From NCBI GenBank assembly GCA_900609035.2, contig UXAT02000051.1, positions 62,001 through 126,000 of the forward strand: a stretch of 64,000 bases of DNA, read 5' to 3'. The notes beneath the pieces are model-generated. The model ran no database searches. It saw only the letters and a list, made by a program, of their open reading frames with translations, and had not been told where the DNA came from. Shown here piece after piece: positions 25,175 through 34,090 of the stretch. Within the stretch, counting starts at the first letter, position 1. Each line of letters begins with the position of its first letter. The stretch comes from Candidatus Defluviicoccus seviourii. Lineage in GTDB: Bacteria; Pseudomonadota; Alphaproteobacteria; Rhodospirillales; Defluviicoccaceae. A program made the translations under genes and the position numbers.

Positions 25175-26812
25175 ATGCCCGACGTTGATCCGCCCCCTGC
25201 CGTGGTGATCGCACCGCGCCAGGACTTGGCACGCCTGGTGCTCGCCGAGGCGGTGCGCCTGCACGAGGAGAACCGCGGCTTCCTGATCGAGGATCGCGCG
25301 GCCGAAGCCGCCGCCGTCGCCGCCGGTGGCGATCTGCAGCGGCGTATCATCACCCGCGCCGGCGCGCTTACGGTCGCGGCCGATGTCAGGGATGCGCTCG
25401 ACCGCCTGCGGCAGTTGTTCGCCTTCAGCTCGATTGCCGGTTTCCTGATCGCCCTTGCCTTGGGTGCGGGCTCGGCGCTGGCCCTGATGGCGAGTGCACC
25501 GTCCGGCTACGGCGCTGCCGTGCCGACGAACTTCTTCTTGCTCTACGGCAGTCTCTTGGGCCCGCATGCGTTGATGCTGGCCGCTTGGCTGTTCGCGCTC
25601 CTGGTCCTGCCGAACCGAGGCAGCGGCAGTTCCCTGGGCGGCGGCTCGCTGGGCGGTTCCCTGGGCGGGGGCATCCTGGCGCTGGTGCGGCGACTTAGCC
25701 GGTGGACGTTGAAGGAACCGCTCGAAGCAGCAGCGGCTCGTGCCTTCGCTTTGGTAATGACCGGCAGCCCTGCCGGGCGCTGGCTGGTGAGCGCACTCAC
25801 TCATGGCCTCTGGTTCGGCTACCTGGCCGGCGGCTCGGCGATGGTCTTCCTGCTCCTCAGCACGCGGCAGGTGAGCTTCGCGTGGGAGACGACCATCCTT
25901 TCCGCTGAGGACTACATCGCGCTCACGCGCGCGCTCGCTGCCGCTCCGGGCTGGCTTGGGTTTGCCGCACCGGATGCGCAACAGATCGCAGCAAGCCAGA
26001 TCCCGCTAGCCGCCGCGCCGTCGGCAGCGGCCGATCGCGCCTGGGCCGGGCTGCTGCTGGGCAGCCTTGTCGTCTACGGCGTACTGCCGCGCCTTGTTCT
26101 GGTGCTGCTCTGCTTAGGCCTGGGCCGGCGTGCCATCTGCCGCTACCGGCTGGATACCTCGCGCCCCGGCTTTGCCCGCCTGCAGGAGCGCCTCGTACCG
26201 CTGGCACAAACGACCGGCATCATCGATGCGGATCAGGACTGGCCCGCAGCCGCAGCCGCGCCTTCGTCCCTGGGCCAAGTGGCCGAGGCCGACACCGCGA
26301 ACGGGATACCCGGCCCGGCGCAGGTCGTGGGCGACGGCCCGGTTGCCATCCTCGCCTTCGAATCCGAGCGGCCGAAGGGCGGCTGGCCGTTGCTGCCTGA
26401 CGGGGTGTCGTGGCTCGATTGCGGCAGCATCGAGGACCGCGCCGACCGCGCGCGTGTTTGTGCCCGGCTGGGCGCTGCCGTCCGCCCGCCGCGGCTCCTG
26501 GTGCTGGCGTGCTCGCTGCTCACCGCGCCCGATCGCGGCGTCGGCGCCTTCCTTGCCGAGTTCGCGGGCGAGGCCGGCTTGCCGCTGGCATTGCTGTTGA
26601 GCCAGGACCAGCATTACCGCGCGCGCGTGCCGGGCGACCAGGCAGCAAAGGCCTCGGCTGTCGGCCAGCGCATCGCCGATTGGCGCCAGATCGCTGGTGC
26701 CGCCGGCGTTCCGGCCGCCAACATTGCCGCCATCGATCTGGACCAGCCGGGAGCAGCGACCCGCCAACGCCTGCAAGCTTGGCTTGGCCGCAGCGGGGAG
26801 GCGACGCGATGA
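25175..26812 (+). CDS. DUF2868 membrane protein
   Basis: A 545-residue integral membrane protein of the DUF2868 type; no biochemical function is known. The N-terminal cytoplasmic part (residues 1-80, LARLVLAEAVRLHEENRGFLIEDR) is followed by membrane helices at about 85-105 and 120-145. A Gly/Ser-rich loop (GSGSSLGGGSLGGSLGGG) and a block RWLVSALTHGLWFGYLAGG come next, with a further helix near 290-310. The C-terminal ~200 residues form a soluble alpha/beta domain (AILAFESERP, LLVLACSLLTAPDRG). Its stop overlaps the start of the GTPase gene as ATGA, so the two products almost certainly act together. Confidence 0.75.
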   Translation: MPDVDPPPAVVIAPRQDLARLVLAEAVRLHEENRGFLIEDRAAEAAAVAAGGDLQRRIITRAGALTVAADVRDALDRLRQLFAFSSIAGFLIALALGAGSALALMASAPSGYGAAVPTNFFLLYGSLLGPHALMLAAWLFALLVLPNRGSGSSLGGGSLGGSLGGGILALVRRLSRWTLKEPLEAAAARAFALVMTGSPAGRWLVSALTHGLWFGYLAGGSAMVFLLLSTRQVSFAWETTILSAEDYIALTRALAAAPGWLGFAAPDAQQIAASQIPLAAAPSAAADRAWAGLLLGSLVVYGVLPRLVLVLLCLGLGRRAICRYRLDTSRPGFARLQERLVPLAQTTGIIDADQDWPAAAAAPSSLGQVAEADTANGIPGPAQVVGDGPVAILAFESERPKGGWPLLPDGVSWLDCGSIEDRADRARVCARLGAAVRPPRLLVLACSLLTAPDRGVGAFLAEFAGEAGLPLALLLSQDQHYRARVPGDQAAKASAVGQRIADWRQIAGAAGVPAANIAAIDLDQPGAATRQRLQAWLGRSGEATR

Positions 26813-28266
26813 GCGGACGCGGTGCAGCCGGCGCCTTGCGCGTCGCCGTGGTCGGCCACACCAACACGGGCAAGACCTCGCTCCTGCGCACACTGACGCG
26901 CGACGTCAGCTTCGGCGCGATCTCGGACCGGCCAGGGACGACGCGCCACGTCGAGGGCGCGGTCTTGTCCGTCCGCGGAGCGAGCGGGCGCGAACTGGCG
27001 CCGGTCGAGCTCTACGACACGCCCGGTCTCGAAGACTCGCCGCGCCTGCTGGAAAGCCTCGATCGTCTGCGCAGTGACCGGCGGACGCCCTGGGTCGACG
27101 TCATTCGTGCCTTTCTCGAAGGGGAGGAGGCAAATACGCTATTTGCTCAGGAGGCGAAGGCGCTACGCCAGGTGCTTCTTAGCGACGTTGCCCTCTATGT
27201 CATCGATGCGCGCGACCGCGTGCTGGGCAAGCACCGCGATGAGCTGGAGATTTTGAGCCGCTGCGCACGGCCGGTGGTGCCGGTGTTGAACTTCGTTGCC
27301 AGCCCGGAAGCACGGACCGATGCCTGGCGCCGGCAGTTGACCGAGGTCAACATGCACGCGATCGCCGAGTTCGATACCGTCGTCCTCAACGAATTTACCG
27401 AGCAGCGGCTGTTCGAGAAGATGCTGACGCTGTTGGATTCCTTCCGCCCGACGCTTGAAGCCCTGATCCGCGAGCGCAAGGAGGAGCGCCAGCAGCTGAT
27501 CCGCGCCGCCGCCGAACTGCTCGCCGATCTCCTGATCGATGTCGCTGCCTATCGGCTGACGGTGGCGGAAGGGGACGATCCAAAGCGGGCGGCGGCCACC
27601 TTGCAGGATAGCGTGCGCGGGCGCGAACAAGCCTGCGTCGGCAGCCTGCTCACCTTGTTCCGTTTTCGCGCCGACGACTTCGAGGCCGACAGCCTGCCGC
27701 TCATCGGCGGCCACTGGGGGCTCGATCTGTTCAACCCGGCCTCACTGCGGCAGTTCGGTGTTCGCGTTGGCGGTGGCGCGGCGGCGGGCGGGGCAGCAGG
27801 CCTTGCCATCGACATGATGACCGGGGGGCTCTCGCTCGGCGCTGCCGCCATGCTGGGAGCCACGATCGGCGCGGTCTGGAGCAGCTTTGGCACGCACGGC
27901 AGGCGCATCGCCGAGCGGCTGATGGGCATCAACGAGCTGCGGGTGGAGGAGACGACGCTGCGCCTCCTGGCCGTGCGCCAGATCGCGCTCCTGGACGCGC
28001 TGTTGCGCCGCGGCCATGCCAGCCAGGAAAAGATCCGCCTCGCCGCGGCTGCCGGCAAGCAGCAGAAGGCATGGGCTGCACAACCACTTCCGGTTGTACT
28101 TGAAGAATGTCGCCCGTACCCCGACTGGTCGCGCCTGGGCGGGGCCAGCGCGCTCGACCTGGAGTCCGACCCCCGCCGGCTCGCCGCCCGCGACCGGCTC
28201 GCCGATCTCATCGAGGCGGCGGTGACGGCGGCCGACCGCCTTGCGGAGGTGCCTGGCGCCGTCTAG
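26809..28266 (+). CDS. DUF3482 GTPase-like protein
   Basis: A 485-residue P-loop protein. G1 is GHTNTGKTS (16-24), followed by a switch I region with RPGTTRH and the G3 motif YDTPG (69-73), all as in TRAFAC/Era-like GTPases. Where NKxD is expected, the sequence reads VPVLNFVAS, so guanine specificity is uncertain. A long helical region follows, then a Gly/Ala-rich hydrophobic stretch (GGAAGLAIDMMTGGLSLGAAAMLGATIGAVW region, about 325-360) that could insert in membranes. It is translationally coupled to the DUF2868 membrane protein. Family function unknown. Confidence 0.75.
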   Translation: MSGRGAAGALRVAVVGHTNTGKTSLLRTLTRDVSFGAISDRPGTTRHVEGAVLSVRGASGRELAPVELYDTPGLEDSPRLLESLDRLRSDRRTPWVDVIRAFLEGEEANTLFAQEAKALRQVLLSDVALYVIDARDRVLGKHRDELEILSRCARPVVPVLNFVASPEARTDAWRRQLTEVNMHAIAEFDTVVLNEFTEQRLFEKMLTLLDSFRPTLEALIRERKEERQQLIRAAAELLADLLIDVAAYRLTVAEGDDPKRAAATLQDSVRGREQACVGSLLTLFRFRADDFEADSLPLIGGHWGLDLFNPASLRQFGVRVGGGAAAGGAAGLAIDMMTGGLSLGAAAMLGATIGAVWSSFGTHGRRIAERLMGINELRVEETTLRLLAVRQIALLDALLRRGHASQEKIRLAAAAGKQQKAWAAQPLPVVLEECRPYPDWSRLGGASALDLESDPRRLAARDRLADLIEAAVTAADRLAEVPGAV

Positions 28267-28322
28267 GGTTGCGCGAAATGTCGTCATCCCAGGGGCGCAA
28301 TCGGACGACATCAGGAGGCAAA

Positions 28323-29315
28323 ATGCTGCCAAAGACGATGATCTTCATCCGTACCGAGCGCTTCGGCCCGCCGGAGGTTTTGCTGCCGGCCGAGATGGAT
28401 GTTCCGGCGCCGGGCAAGGGGGAGGTGCTGATCAAGGTCGCCGCCGCCGGCGTCAACCGGCCGGACGTGATCCAGCGGACCGGCCACTACCCGCCGCCGC
28501 CTGGCGCTTCCGATGTGCTGGGCCTCGAGGTCGCGGGCATCGTTGTTGGCACGGGCGAGGGTGTGACCGAACCCGCGCTCGGCGAGCAGGTGTGCGCGCT
28601 GGTCATAAGCGGCGGCTATGCCGAATACTGCGTCGCTCCGGCCGCCTTGTGCCTTCCGGTGCCGGCTCCCTTGTCCCTGATCGAGGCGGCGGGCCTGCCG
28701 GAGACCTGTTTCACCGTCTGGACCAACGTGTTTGAGCGCGGCCGGCTGCAGGCGGGCGAGAGCTTCCTCGTCCACGGCGGCACCAGCGGCATCGGCACCA
28801 CCGCCATTCCGCTCGCCAAGGCCTTCGGCGCCCGTTGCTTTGCGACCGCCGGCAGTGCCGAGAAGTGCCAGGTGTGCCGGGACTTGGGTGCCGAGATCGC
28901 GATCAACCACCGCTCCGAAGACTTCGTCGCCGTGGTCAAGGCGGCGACCGGGCGCCGCGGCGTCGATGTCATCCTCGACATGGTCGGCGGCGACTATATC
29001 CAGCGCAATATCAGCGCGCTCGCCCCGGACGGCCGGCTGGTGCAGATCGCCTTCCTGAAGGGCAGCAAGGCCGAGCTCGATCTGATGCCGGTGATGCTGA
29101 AGCGCCTGACCGTGACCGGCTCGACCCTGCGCGCACGCCCCGTCGCCGAAAAGGCGTCGATCGCCGCGGCGCTCAAAGCCAAGGTGTGGCCGCTCCTGGA
29201 GGCGGGACAGCTGAAGCCGGTGATCCACACCACCCTGCCGCTGGCGCAGGCGGCGGAAGCGCACCGGCTGATGGAAAGCAACCGCCACATCGGCAAGATC
29301 ATCCTGACCGTTTAA
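28323..29315 (+). CDS. NAD(P)H:quinone oxidoreductase, PIG3/zinc-free MDR family
   Basis: A 330-residue medium-chain reductase without zinc ligands. The substrate domain has AAGVNRPDVIQRTGHYPPPPGASDVLGLEVAG, typical of the TP53I3/PIG3 subfamily, and the cofactor domain has VHGGTSGIGTTAIPLAKAFGA. FLKGSKAELDLMPVMLKRLTVTGSTLR is the usual C-terminal hallmark. It likely reduces quinones or enones with NADPH. AGGAGG is placed 4 bases before the ATG at 28323, which settles the start. It lies downstream of the DUF3482 gene with a gap of about 56 bases. Confidence 0.88.
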   Translation: MLPKTMIFIRTERFGPPEVLLPAEMDVPAPGKGEVLIKVAAAGVNRPDVIQRTGHYPPPPGASDVLGLEVAGIVVGTGEGVTEPALGEQVCALVISGGYAEYCVAPAALCLPVPAPLSLIEAAGLPETCFTVWTNVFERGRLQAGESFLVHGGTSGIGTTAIPLAKAFGARCFATAGSAEKCQVCRDLGAEIAINHRSEDFVAVVKAATGRRGVDVILDMVGGDYIQRNISALAPDGRLVQIAFLKGSKAELDLMPVMLKRLTVTGSTLRARPVAEKASIAAALKAKVWPLLEAGQLKPVIHTTLPLAQAAEAHRLMESNRHIGKIILTV

Positions 29316-29318
29316 GGG

Positions 29319-30452
29319 CTAGCGCGGCAGCGCCTCGTCCTCTGCTGCAGCGCTTCTCGGCGCCGGGCCGGCATCGAGGTAGAGCGGGCTCTTCAAGTAC
29401 TGGGCGATCGCCGAGCGCACCAGGACGCCGATCACGGCCGCCGCCGGCACGGCGAGGAGCGCGCCGGTGAAGCCTAGGAGCGCGCTGCCGGCAATCACCG
29501 CGAACATCAGCCAGACCGGATGCAGGCCGACGCGATCGCCGATGATCTTCGGCTGGATGACGTAGCCGTCGAGGATCTGGCCGCTTCCGAACACGGCGGC
29601 CACCAGCGCCGGGCCGTGCCAGCTGCCGAACTGGACGGCGGCGAGCGCGATGCCGATGCTCAGGCCGACGATGTTGCCGACGTAGGGGATGATCGAGATC
29701 AGCCCGGCGATCACGCCCAGCAGCAGGCCGAAATCGAGCCCGATCAGCACCAGGCCGGTCGCGTACCAGGCGCCGAGGATGAGGATGACCAGGACCTGGC
29801 CGCGGACGAAGGCCGAGAGGCGCTGGTCGATCTCGCGGAAGATGGCGCGGATGCGCTCCCCACCCCGGCGCGGCAGCAGGTGGTCGATGCGCGTGACCAG
29901 CCGGTCCCAGTCGCGCAGCAGGTAGAAGGCGACGACGGGGCTGATGAGAACCACGCCGAGCACACTCAGGATCACGGCGCCGCCGCTGATTACGCGCGAG
30001 AACACCTGTCCCGTCCAGCCCATCAGCTCGCTGGCATGCTGCTGGACGATGGTCTCAAGCCCCTGCACCTGGGTGCGGGCGAGCTTCGCCTTGAGTTCGT
30101 CGACAAGGGGCCTGATCGCGTCGGCGGCCAGCACGGCATAGTCGGGCAGGCGGCCGACGAGAGCGGTGATCTGCGCGCTCAAGATTGGCACCAGGATGAT
30201 GAGTACCGTCACGAAGGCCGTGAGGAAGCTGGCGACGATCAGAAGCGCCGCCAGGCCGCGTGGCACACCGGCGCGCTCGAGCCGATCGGCCAGCGGATCG
30301 AGCAGATAGGCGACCGCCATGCCGACCAGGAAGGGGGTCAGCGCACCGCGCAGCAGGTAACAGAGAAAGCCGAGAACGGCGAGGATCACGAGCCAGAGGA
30401 GGATATGGCGCTCGGTGCTCAAACTCGGCTGCGATTCGGGGGCATCGGTCAT
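29319..30452 (-). CDS. AI-2E/PerM family permease
   Basis: A 377-residue membrane protein with about eight helices, the AI-2 exporter-like (PerM/YdiK/TqsA) family. Recognisable parts include the first helices (LLWLVILAVLGFLCYLLRGALTPFLVG), YLLDPLADRLERAGVPRGLA, the large soluble segment, and the C-terminal GLISIIPYVGNIVG and FGSGQILDGYVIQPKIIG. Substrates in this family vary (autoinducer-2, ions, small metabolites) and cannot be predicted. ATG at 30452; a TTG at 30467 would add five residues. It converges on the quinone oxidoreductase gene with only 3 bases between the stops. Confidence 0.87.
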   Translation of the reverse strand: MTDAPESQPSLSTERHILLWLVILAVLGFLCYLLRGALTPFLVGMAVAYLLDPLADRLERAGVPRGLAALLIVASFLTAFVTVLIILVPILSAQITALVGRLPDYAVLAADAIRPLVDELKAKLARTQVQGLETIVQQHASELMGWTGQVFSRVISGGAVILSVLGVVLISPVVAFYLLRDWDRLVTRIDHLLPRRGGERIRAIFREIDQRLSAFVRGQVLVILILGAWYATGLVLIGLDFGLLLGVIAGLISIIPYVGNIVGLSIGIALAAVQFGSWHGPALVAAVFGSGQILDGYVIQPKIIGDRVGLHPVWLMFAVIAGSALLGFTGALLAVPAAAVIGVLVRSAIAQYLKSPLYLDAGPAPRSAAAEDEALPR

Positions 30453-30491
30453 GGTGGCCTCAACCAACGAAAATGCGTGCCGTTCGCCTCT

Positions 30492-32120
30492 TCAGGCGCT
30501 GCGCATTCGCAAGCCGCGGATAAGCATGATCGAGGCCAGCGGCAAGAGGAAACCGATCGCCGCCGCGGTCAGCAGCAACACCCCCAGCTGACTGTAGTCG
30601 GCTGGCACGCTCACCGCCCCGCTCACCGGATCCTTGACCTCACGGCTGACGACGAAGAGCTGGTTGAGATATTTCGTTCCCAGTTGCGCCAGGCCCAGCG
30701 CCAGGTTGACGAACGATGCCATGACGGCGAAGAAGGTCGCTTTCAGCGAGACCGGCGCCGAATTGGCGATCCAGGCCAGCATCGGGATCATTGCCACCTG
30801 GCCCAAGGGAGATTCGAGCGCGGTATCGACGAGTGCGATGAAGCGGGCATCGACAAGGCCGCCGGTCATGGCCGCGGTCCAGTGATGCAGGCCATAGTAC
30901 ATGCCGATGATGGGCAGGGCCAGCAGCGTGCCGGCAATGGTCAGGAGCGTGATGACGAAGGTGATCGAGCGTTCCGCCATAAGGCGCCGGAACAAGACCA
31001 TCCCGATCAGCGCCAGCCCGCCGCCGATCAACGCCAGCACCGAGAGGAACCGCTGATCGAAGCCCAAGACGTCGATCATCCACCAGGTCACGCCGGGTCC
31101 CGGCGTCGGCACGGCGCGAAAGGCGAAGATGACGATCGCCGTGCCGAGCAGGATTTGCCGCGCCGCCGGCTCCATCTCCCGCATCAGCCGCTGCATCAGG
31201 AAAGCGACGATCGCCATCGAGCCGGCGAAGATGATCTCCTGGCCGAACGGGAAATCCGCCAGCCCGACGGCGAGTGTGAAGACGACGAACACCAGGCTGC
31301 CGCCGAGGATCCACGGGTTCGCGTGCGGTCGCTCGTGGCTGCCGCTTAAGGCCTGCTCAATCGCGGCCTCCGCGAGCCCCGCCGCCCGCAGCCGGCGCAC
31401 GCTTTGCCGGCGCATCACGCCAGCGAGCACCACGCCCAGGACCGAGATCAGCGGGATCAGCAGCGAGACCCGGTAGACATCCTGATAGATGGCAGCTTTG
31501 CCCTCGGGCGAAAGGCTTCCAACGTCGCGGAACAGGTAGAGGTTGATCAGCGCGACGATGATGGTGCCACCGACGATGGCGACGCGGCCTAGGGTCTGCA
31601 TCGTCGTGTTCATCGATTTGCGCTCGGCCTGGCCGATCGGCCGGCCTGCGTCATCGACCCGCGGCACCGCCTCCACCGTCATCGCGTCGGCAACGACGTC
31701 CTGCAGCACGTAGCCGATCGGCGCCAGGAGTGCGTGCAGGACGTACCAGGCGCCGACCGGCATCACCGCCTCCATCGCTGCGCGATCGCCGATCAGCGCT
31801 TGCATGATGAGGAGGCTCAAGGCGATCAGGCCGGCGCCGAGGTAAACGAGCCCCGCCTTGTGGCGCCAGATCAGGTCGACCACGTGGCCAAGCGGCATCT
31901 TGATCGCCCACGGCATGTTCGCCCAGAAGGCGAGCCCGGCCAGGAACTCGGCCGACAGATCGAGGTATTCCTTGACGAAGAAGGTGCCGACGATGCTGGT
32001 GAGGCCGGAGATGCCGGCTGCCAGGTACACCATCAGCGGCGGCAGGTACGAAAGCCGCAGTTGCCGGCCGAGACCGAGGAAGGTGGCCGCAAAGCGAAGG
32101 GGGGCGGCAGCCAGCGTCAT
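30492..32120 (-). CDS. Major facilitator/BT1-like multi-pass transporter
   Basis: A 542-residue protein with about twelve hydrophobic segments. The opening (LRLSYLPPLMVYLAAGISGLT, then VKEYLDLSAEFLAGLAFWANMPWAIKMPLGHVVD) resembles the BT1/folate-biopterin and PucC-like branches of the MFS. A central loop (MRRQSVRRLRAAGLAEAAIEQAL) separates the halves. The substrate is unknown. The ATG overlaps the stop of the radical SAM gene as ATGA, indicating one transcript and coupled translation, so it may import the substrate or export the product of that enzyme. Confidence 0.72.
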   Translation of the reverse strand: MTLAAAPLRFAATFLGLGRQLRLSYLPPLMVYLAAGISGLTSIVGTFFVKEYLDLSAEFLAGLAFWANMPWAIKMPLGHVVDLIWRHKAGLVYLGAGLIALSLLIMQALIGDRAAMEAVMPVGAWYVLHALLAPIGYVLQDVVADAMTVEAVPRVDDAGRPIGQAERKSMNTTMQTLGRVAIVGGTIIVALINLYLFRDVGSLSPEGKAAIYQDVYRVSLLIPLISVLGVVLAGVMRRQSVRRLRAAGLAEAAIEQALSGSHERPHANPWILGGSLVFVVFTLAVGLADFPFGQEIIFAGSMAIVAFLMQRLMREMEPAARQILLGTAIVIFAFRAVPTPGPGVTWWMIDVLGFDQRFLSVLALIGGGLALIGMVLFRRLMAERSITFVITLLTIAGTLLALPIIGMYYGLHHWTAAMTGGLVDARFIALVDTALESPLGQVAMIPMLAWIANSAPVSLKATFFAVMASFVNLALGLAQLGTKYLNQLFVVSREVKDPVSGAVSVPADYSQLGVLLLTAAAIGFLLPLASIMLIRGLRMRSA

Positions 32121-33739
32121 GATTGCGACGTGGCCGCTTCGCTGAACACGACCGGAGTCTCCTCGTCCGCCTCATCGTGGGCGTGCGCCTGGTAGAACGA
32201 GGCCTTCTGCTCGCCACGCACTGCCTCGCGCGTGAACGTGATCAGGTGGTGCGCGACCAAGCCCATGTTGAAGGCGGATTCGATCTGGCCCTGCCGCAAG
32301 GCGTGCCAGACGGCGCGCCAGAACACGCGGCGGTAATCGGCCAGCACCCCGACCCGCAGCGCGAGATTGAGCGCAAGCGTGAGGCCGCGGTGGAGGTTTT
32401 GCAACGTGAGCTGACCCCGCGCCGGCGCCTTGATGCGGTTGGGATAGGTGGCGTTGATCTGGTGGATGAAGCGGCCAAACAGCCGCTCCGGCTCGTAGGT
32501 TTCGGCGATGCAGTGCTTCCAGGTCGCCACGACCTCGGCGTAGGGGCGGGTGAAGCGGACGTTCGATTCCAGCGCCGGATCGAGATCGATCCGATTTTCG
32601 CGTTCAAGCCGGGTCCACAGCGGCGTACCGGGCAGTGCCTGCAACAGATTGATGGTCAGCATCGGAATCCGCGAGTGCTCGACAAATTCGAGCAGCCGCT
32701 GGCCGGACTCGGCCGTTTCCCCGTCGAGACCCTGGATGATGCCGGAGACCACCTCGATGCCATAGCTGTTGAGCGTCGCGACCGCATCCAAGATCGGCAC
32801 GCGGACGTTCTGCTTCTTGCCCATGCGGTCAAGCATCTCGATTTCCGGCGTTTCGATTCCGGCGAAGACGGTGATGAAATGCGCCTCTCGCATCATGGCC
32901 AGGAGCTCGGGCTCCTTGGCGAGGTTGAGCGTCGCCTCACAGGCAAAGCGCAAGGGATAGCCGTTGCGCTTTTGCCAAGCGACCAGGTGCGGCAAGAGTT
33001 CCCGCGTTGCCTTGCGGTTGGCGATGAAGTTGTCGTCGACGAAGTAGACCGCGGGCGGCCGCGCCTGCGCCAGCATGGCGTCCAGCTCGGCCGTGACCTG
33101 TTCCGGCGTCTTCATCCGCGGCACCCGGCCGTACAAGCCCGGAATATCGCAGAACTCGCACGTAAACGGGCAACCGCTGGAGAACTGGACGCTGCCGATG
33201 AAATAGCGGTCGAGCGGGATCAGGTGGTAGGCGGGTTGGGGAAAGGCGGTCAGCGGCAACCGGGTCTCAGTGGTCAGCCGCACTTGGCCCGCGGTCGGCG
33301 CAATCGAGGCATCGAGGCGTTCGATCAGGCGGTCGGTGGCGCAGCCGATCTCGCCAATGTGCAGGTAGTCGAACTCCGGATAGCTCTCCGGCATCGCCGA
33401 CGCGGACGGCCCGCCCAGGACCGTGACCTTGCCGGCGGCCCGTGCCCGGGCGCCGATTGCGCGAATCTGCGCCGCCTGGATGTGCATGCCAGTTACCAGC
33501 ACCGCATCGGCCCAGGCGAAATCCTCTGCCCGCGCCGGGCCCAAGTTCTCGTCGACGAAGCGCACCTGCCAGCGTTCCGGCAGGTAGGCCGCAATCACCA
33601 GCAGCCCTTGCGGCGGCATGAACGCGCTGACGCGGTGCATCAGCGGATAGGCATGGGAAAAGGTGCCGAATGACGGGCTGTAGGCCGGAAAGACGCATAA
33701 GATGCGTCGCTCATGGCGGATAGCGGCAGGGTAGCGCAT
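32117..33739 (-). CDS. B12-binding radical SAM protein, HpnP-like (possible hopanoid C-2 methylase)
   Basis: A 540-residue enzyme with an N-terminal cobalamin-binding domain (RRILCVFPAYSPSF, VLGGPSASAMPESY), a radical SAM core with CPFTCEFC (C190, C194, C197) directly followed by DIPGLYGR, and a DUF4070-type C-terminal domain. The sequence resembles what I recall of HpnP, the hopanoid C-2 methylase (FMPPQGLLVIAAYLP, DYLHIGE, VSGIIQGLD). Many bacteria carry uncharacterised paralogues and no other hopanoid gene is in the window, so the substrate is not certain. GGGAGG precedes the ATG at 33739. It is coupled to a downstream transporter gene. Confidence 0.82.
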   Translation of the reverse strand: MRYPAAIRHERRILCVFPAYSPSFGTFSHAYPLMHRVSAFMPPQGLLVIAAYLPERWQVRFVDENLGPARAEDFAWADAVLVTGMHIQAAQIRAIGARARAAGKVTVLGGPSASAMPESYPEFDYLHIGEIGCATDRLIERLDASIAPTAGQVRLTTETRLPLTAFPQPAYHLIPLDRYFIGSVQFSSGCPFTCEFCDIPGLYGRVPRMKTPEQVTAELDAMLAQARPPAVYFVDDNFIANRKATRELLPHLVAWQKRNGYPLRFACEATLNLAKEPELLAMMREAHFITVFAGIETPEIEMLDRMGKKQNVRVPILDAVATLNSYGIEVVSGIIQGLDGETAESGQRLLEFVEHSRIPMLTINLLQALPGTPLWTRLERENRIDLDPALESNVRFTRPYAEVVATWKHCIAETYEPERLFGRFIHQINATYPNRIKAPARGQLTLQNLHRGLTLALNLALRVGVLADYRRVFWRAVWHALRQGQIESAFNMGLVAHHLITFTREAVRGEQKASFYQAHAHDEADEETPVVFSEAATSQS

Positions 33740-33913
33740 GTGGTTTGCCTCCCTTCTCCCGCGCCTTGTGACCCGCAGTGGCAGGCGCGGTTGCGCATGA
33801 CGGTCCAGGTTCACGCGAGCGCTACGATCGCTGAGCGCGCGCGCGCAGTCCATGGCCTTGTTTTCCCTTGAGAGTGGAAAGTGTGTGGAGGGGCCGTACG
33901 CTCAGAGAAATGC

Positions 33914-33928
33914 CCGCCGTCACGGCGG
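33914..33928. terminator. GC-rich palindrome, possible terminator of the small ORF
   Basis: CCGCCGTcACGGCGG is a perfect 7-bp dyad around one base; read on the minus strand it is followed by GCATTTCTCT. It lies 37 bases after the stop of the 41-residue ORF on that strand. It may end that transcript or be an operator for the radical SAM gene. Confidence 0.35.
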
Positions 33929-33964
33929 CTCACTGAGCGGCGCAAACCGGCGATCGACGCCGCC

Positions 33965-34090
33965 TCAATAGAATGCGCACGCCAAGAGCAGAACACCAAA
34001 AAGCATGACGAACGCGATATCAAGCCCGAGCGGCGTCGCCACAACTGAGAGGATGCGTGAGAGGATTGATCTCCAGTGGCCGTTCGCCAT
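33965..34090 (-). CDS. Small single-pass membrane protein (41 residues)
   Basis: A short frame starting MANGHWRSILSRILS and ending in a hydrophobic helix (IAFVMLFGVLLLACAFY). The ATG at 34090 is preceded by AAGG and a G-rich stretch at suitable spacing, and AT-rich DNA that could hold a promoter lies upstream to about 34260. A palindrome lies just downstream. Gene-like organisation and a clear membrane segment support it; no family is recognised. The surrounding ~520 bases between the radical SAM gene and dprA hold no other convincing gene. Confidence 0.45.
   Translation of the reverse strand: MANGHWRSILSRILSVVATPLGLDIAFVMLFGVLLLACAFY

Noticed and set aside
29520..31349. 609-codon plus-strand frame across the AI-2E permease and MFS genes
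   Set aside because: It spans the gap between two real minus-strand genes and has the Asp/Gln/Arg-rich composition of antisense frames; no motif is present.
32123..33673. 516-codon plus-strand frame opposite the radical SAM gene
   Set aside because: Antisense shadow; the minus-strand frame has the CxxxCxxC cluster and a proper ribosome-binding site.
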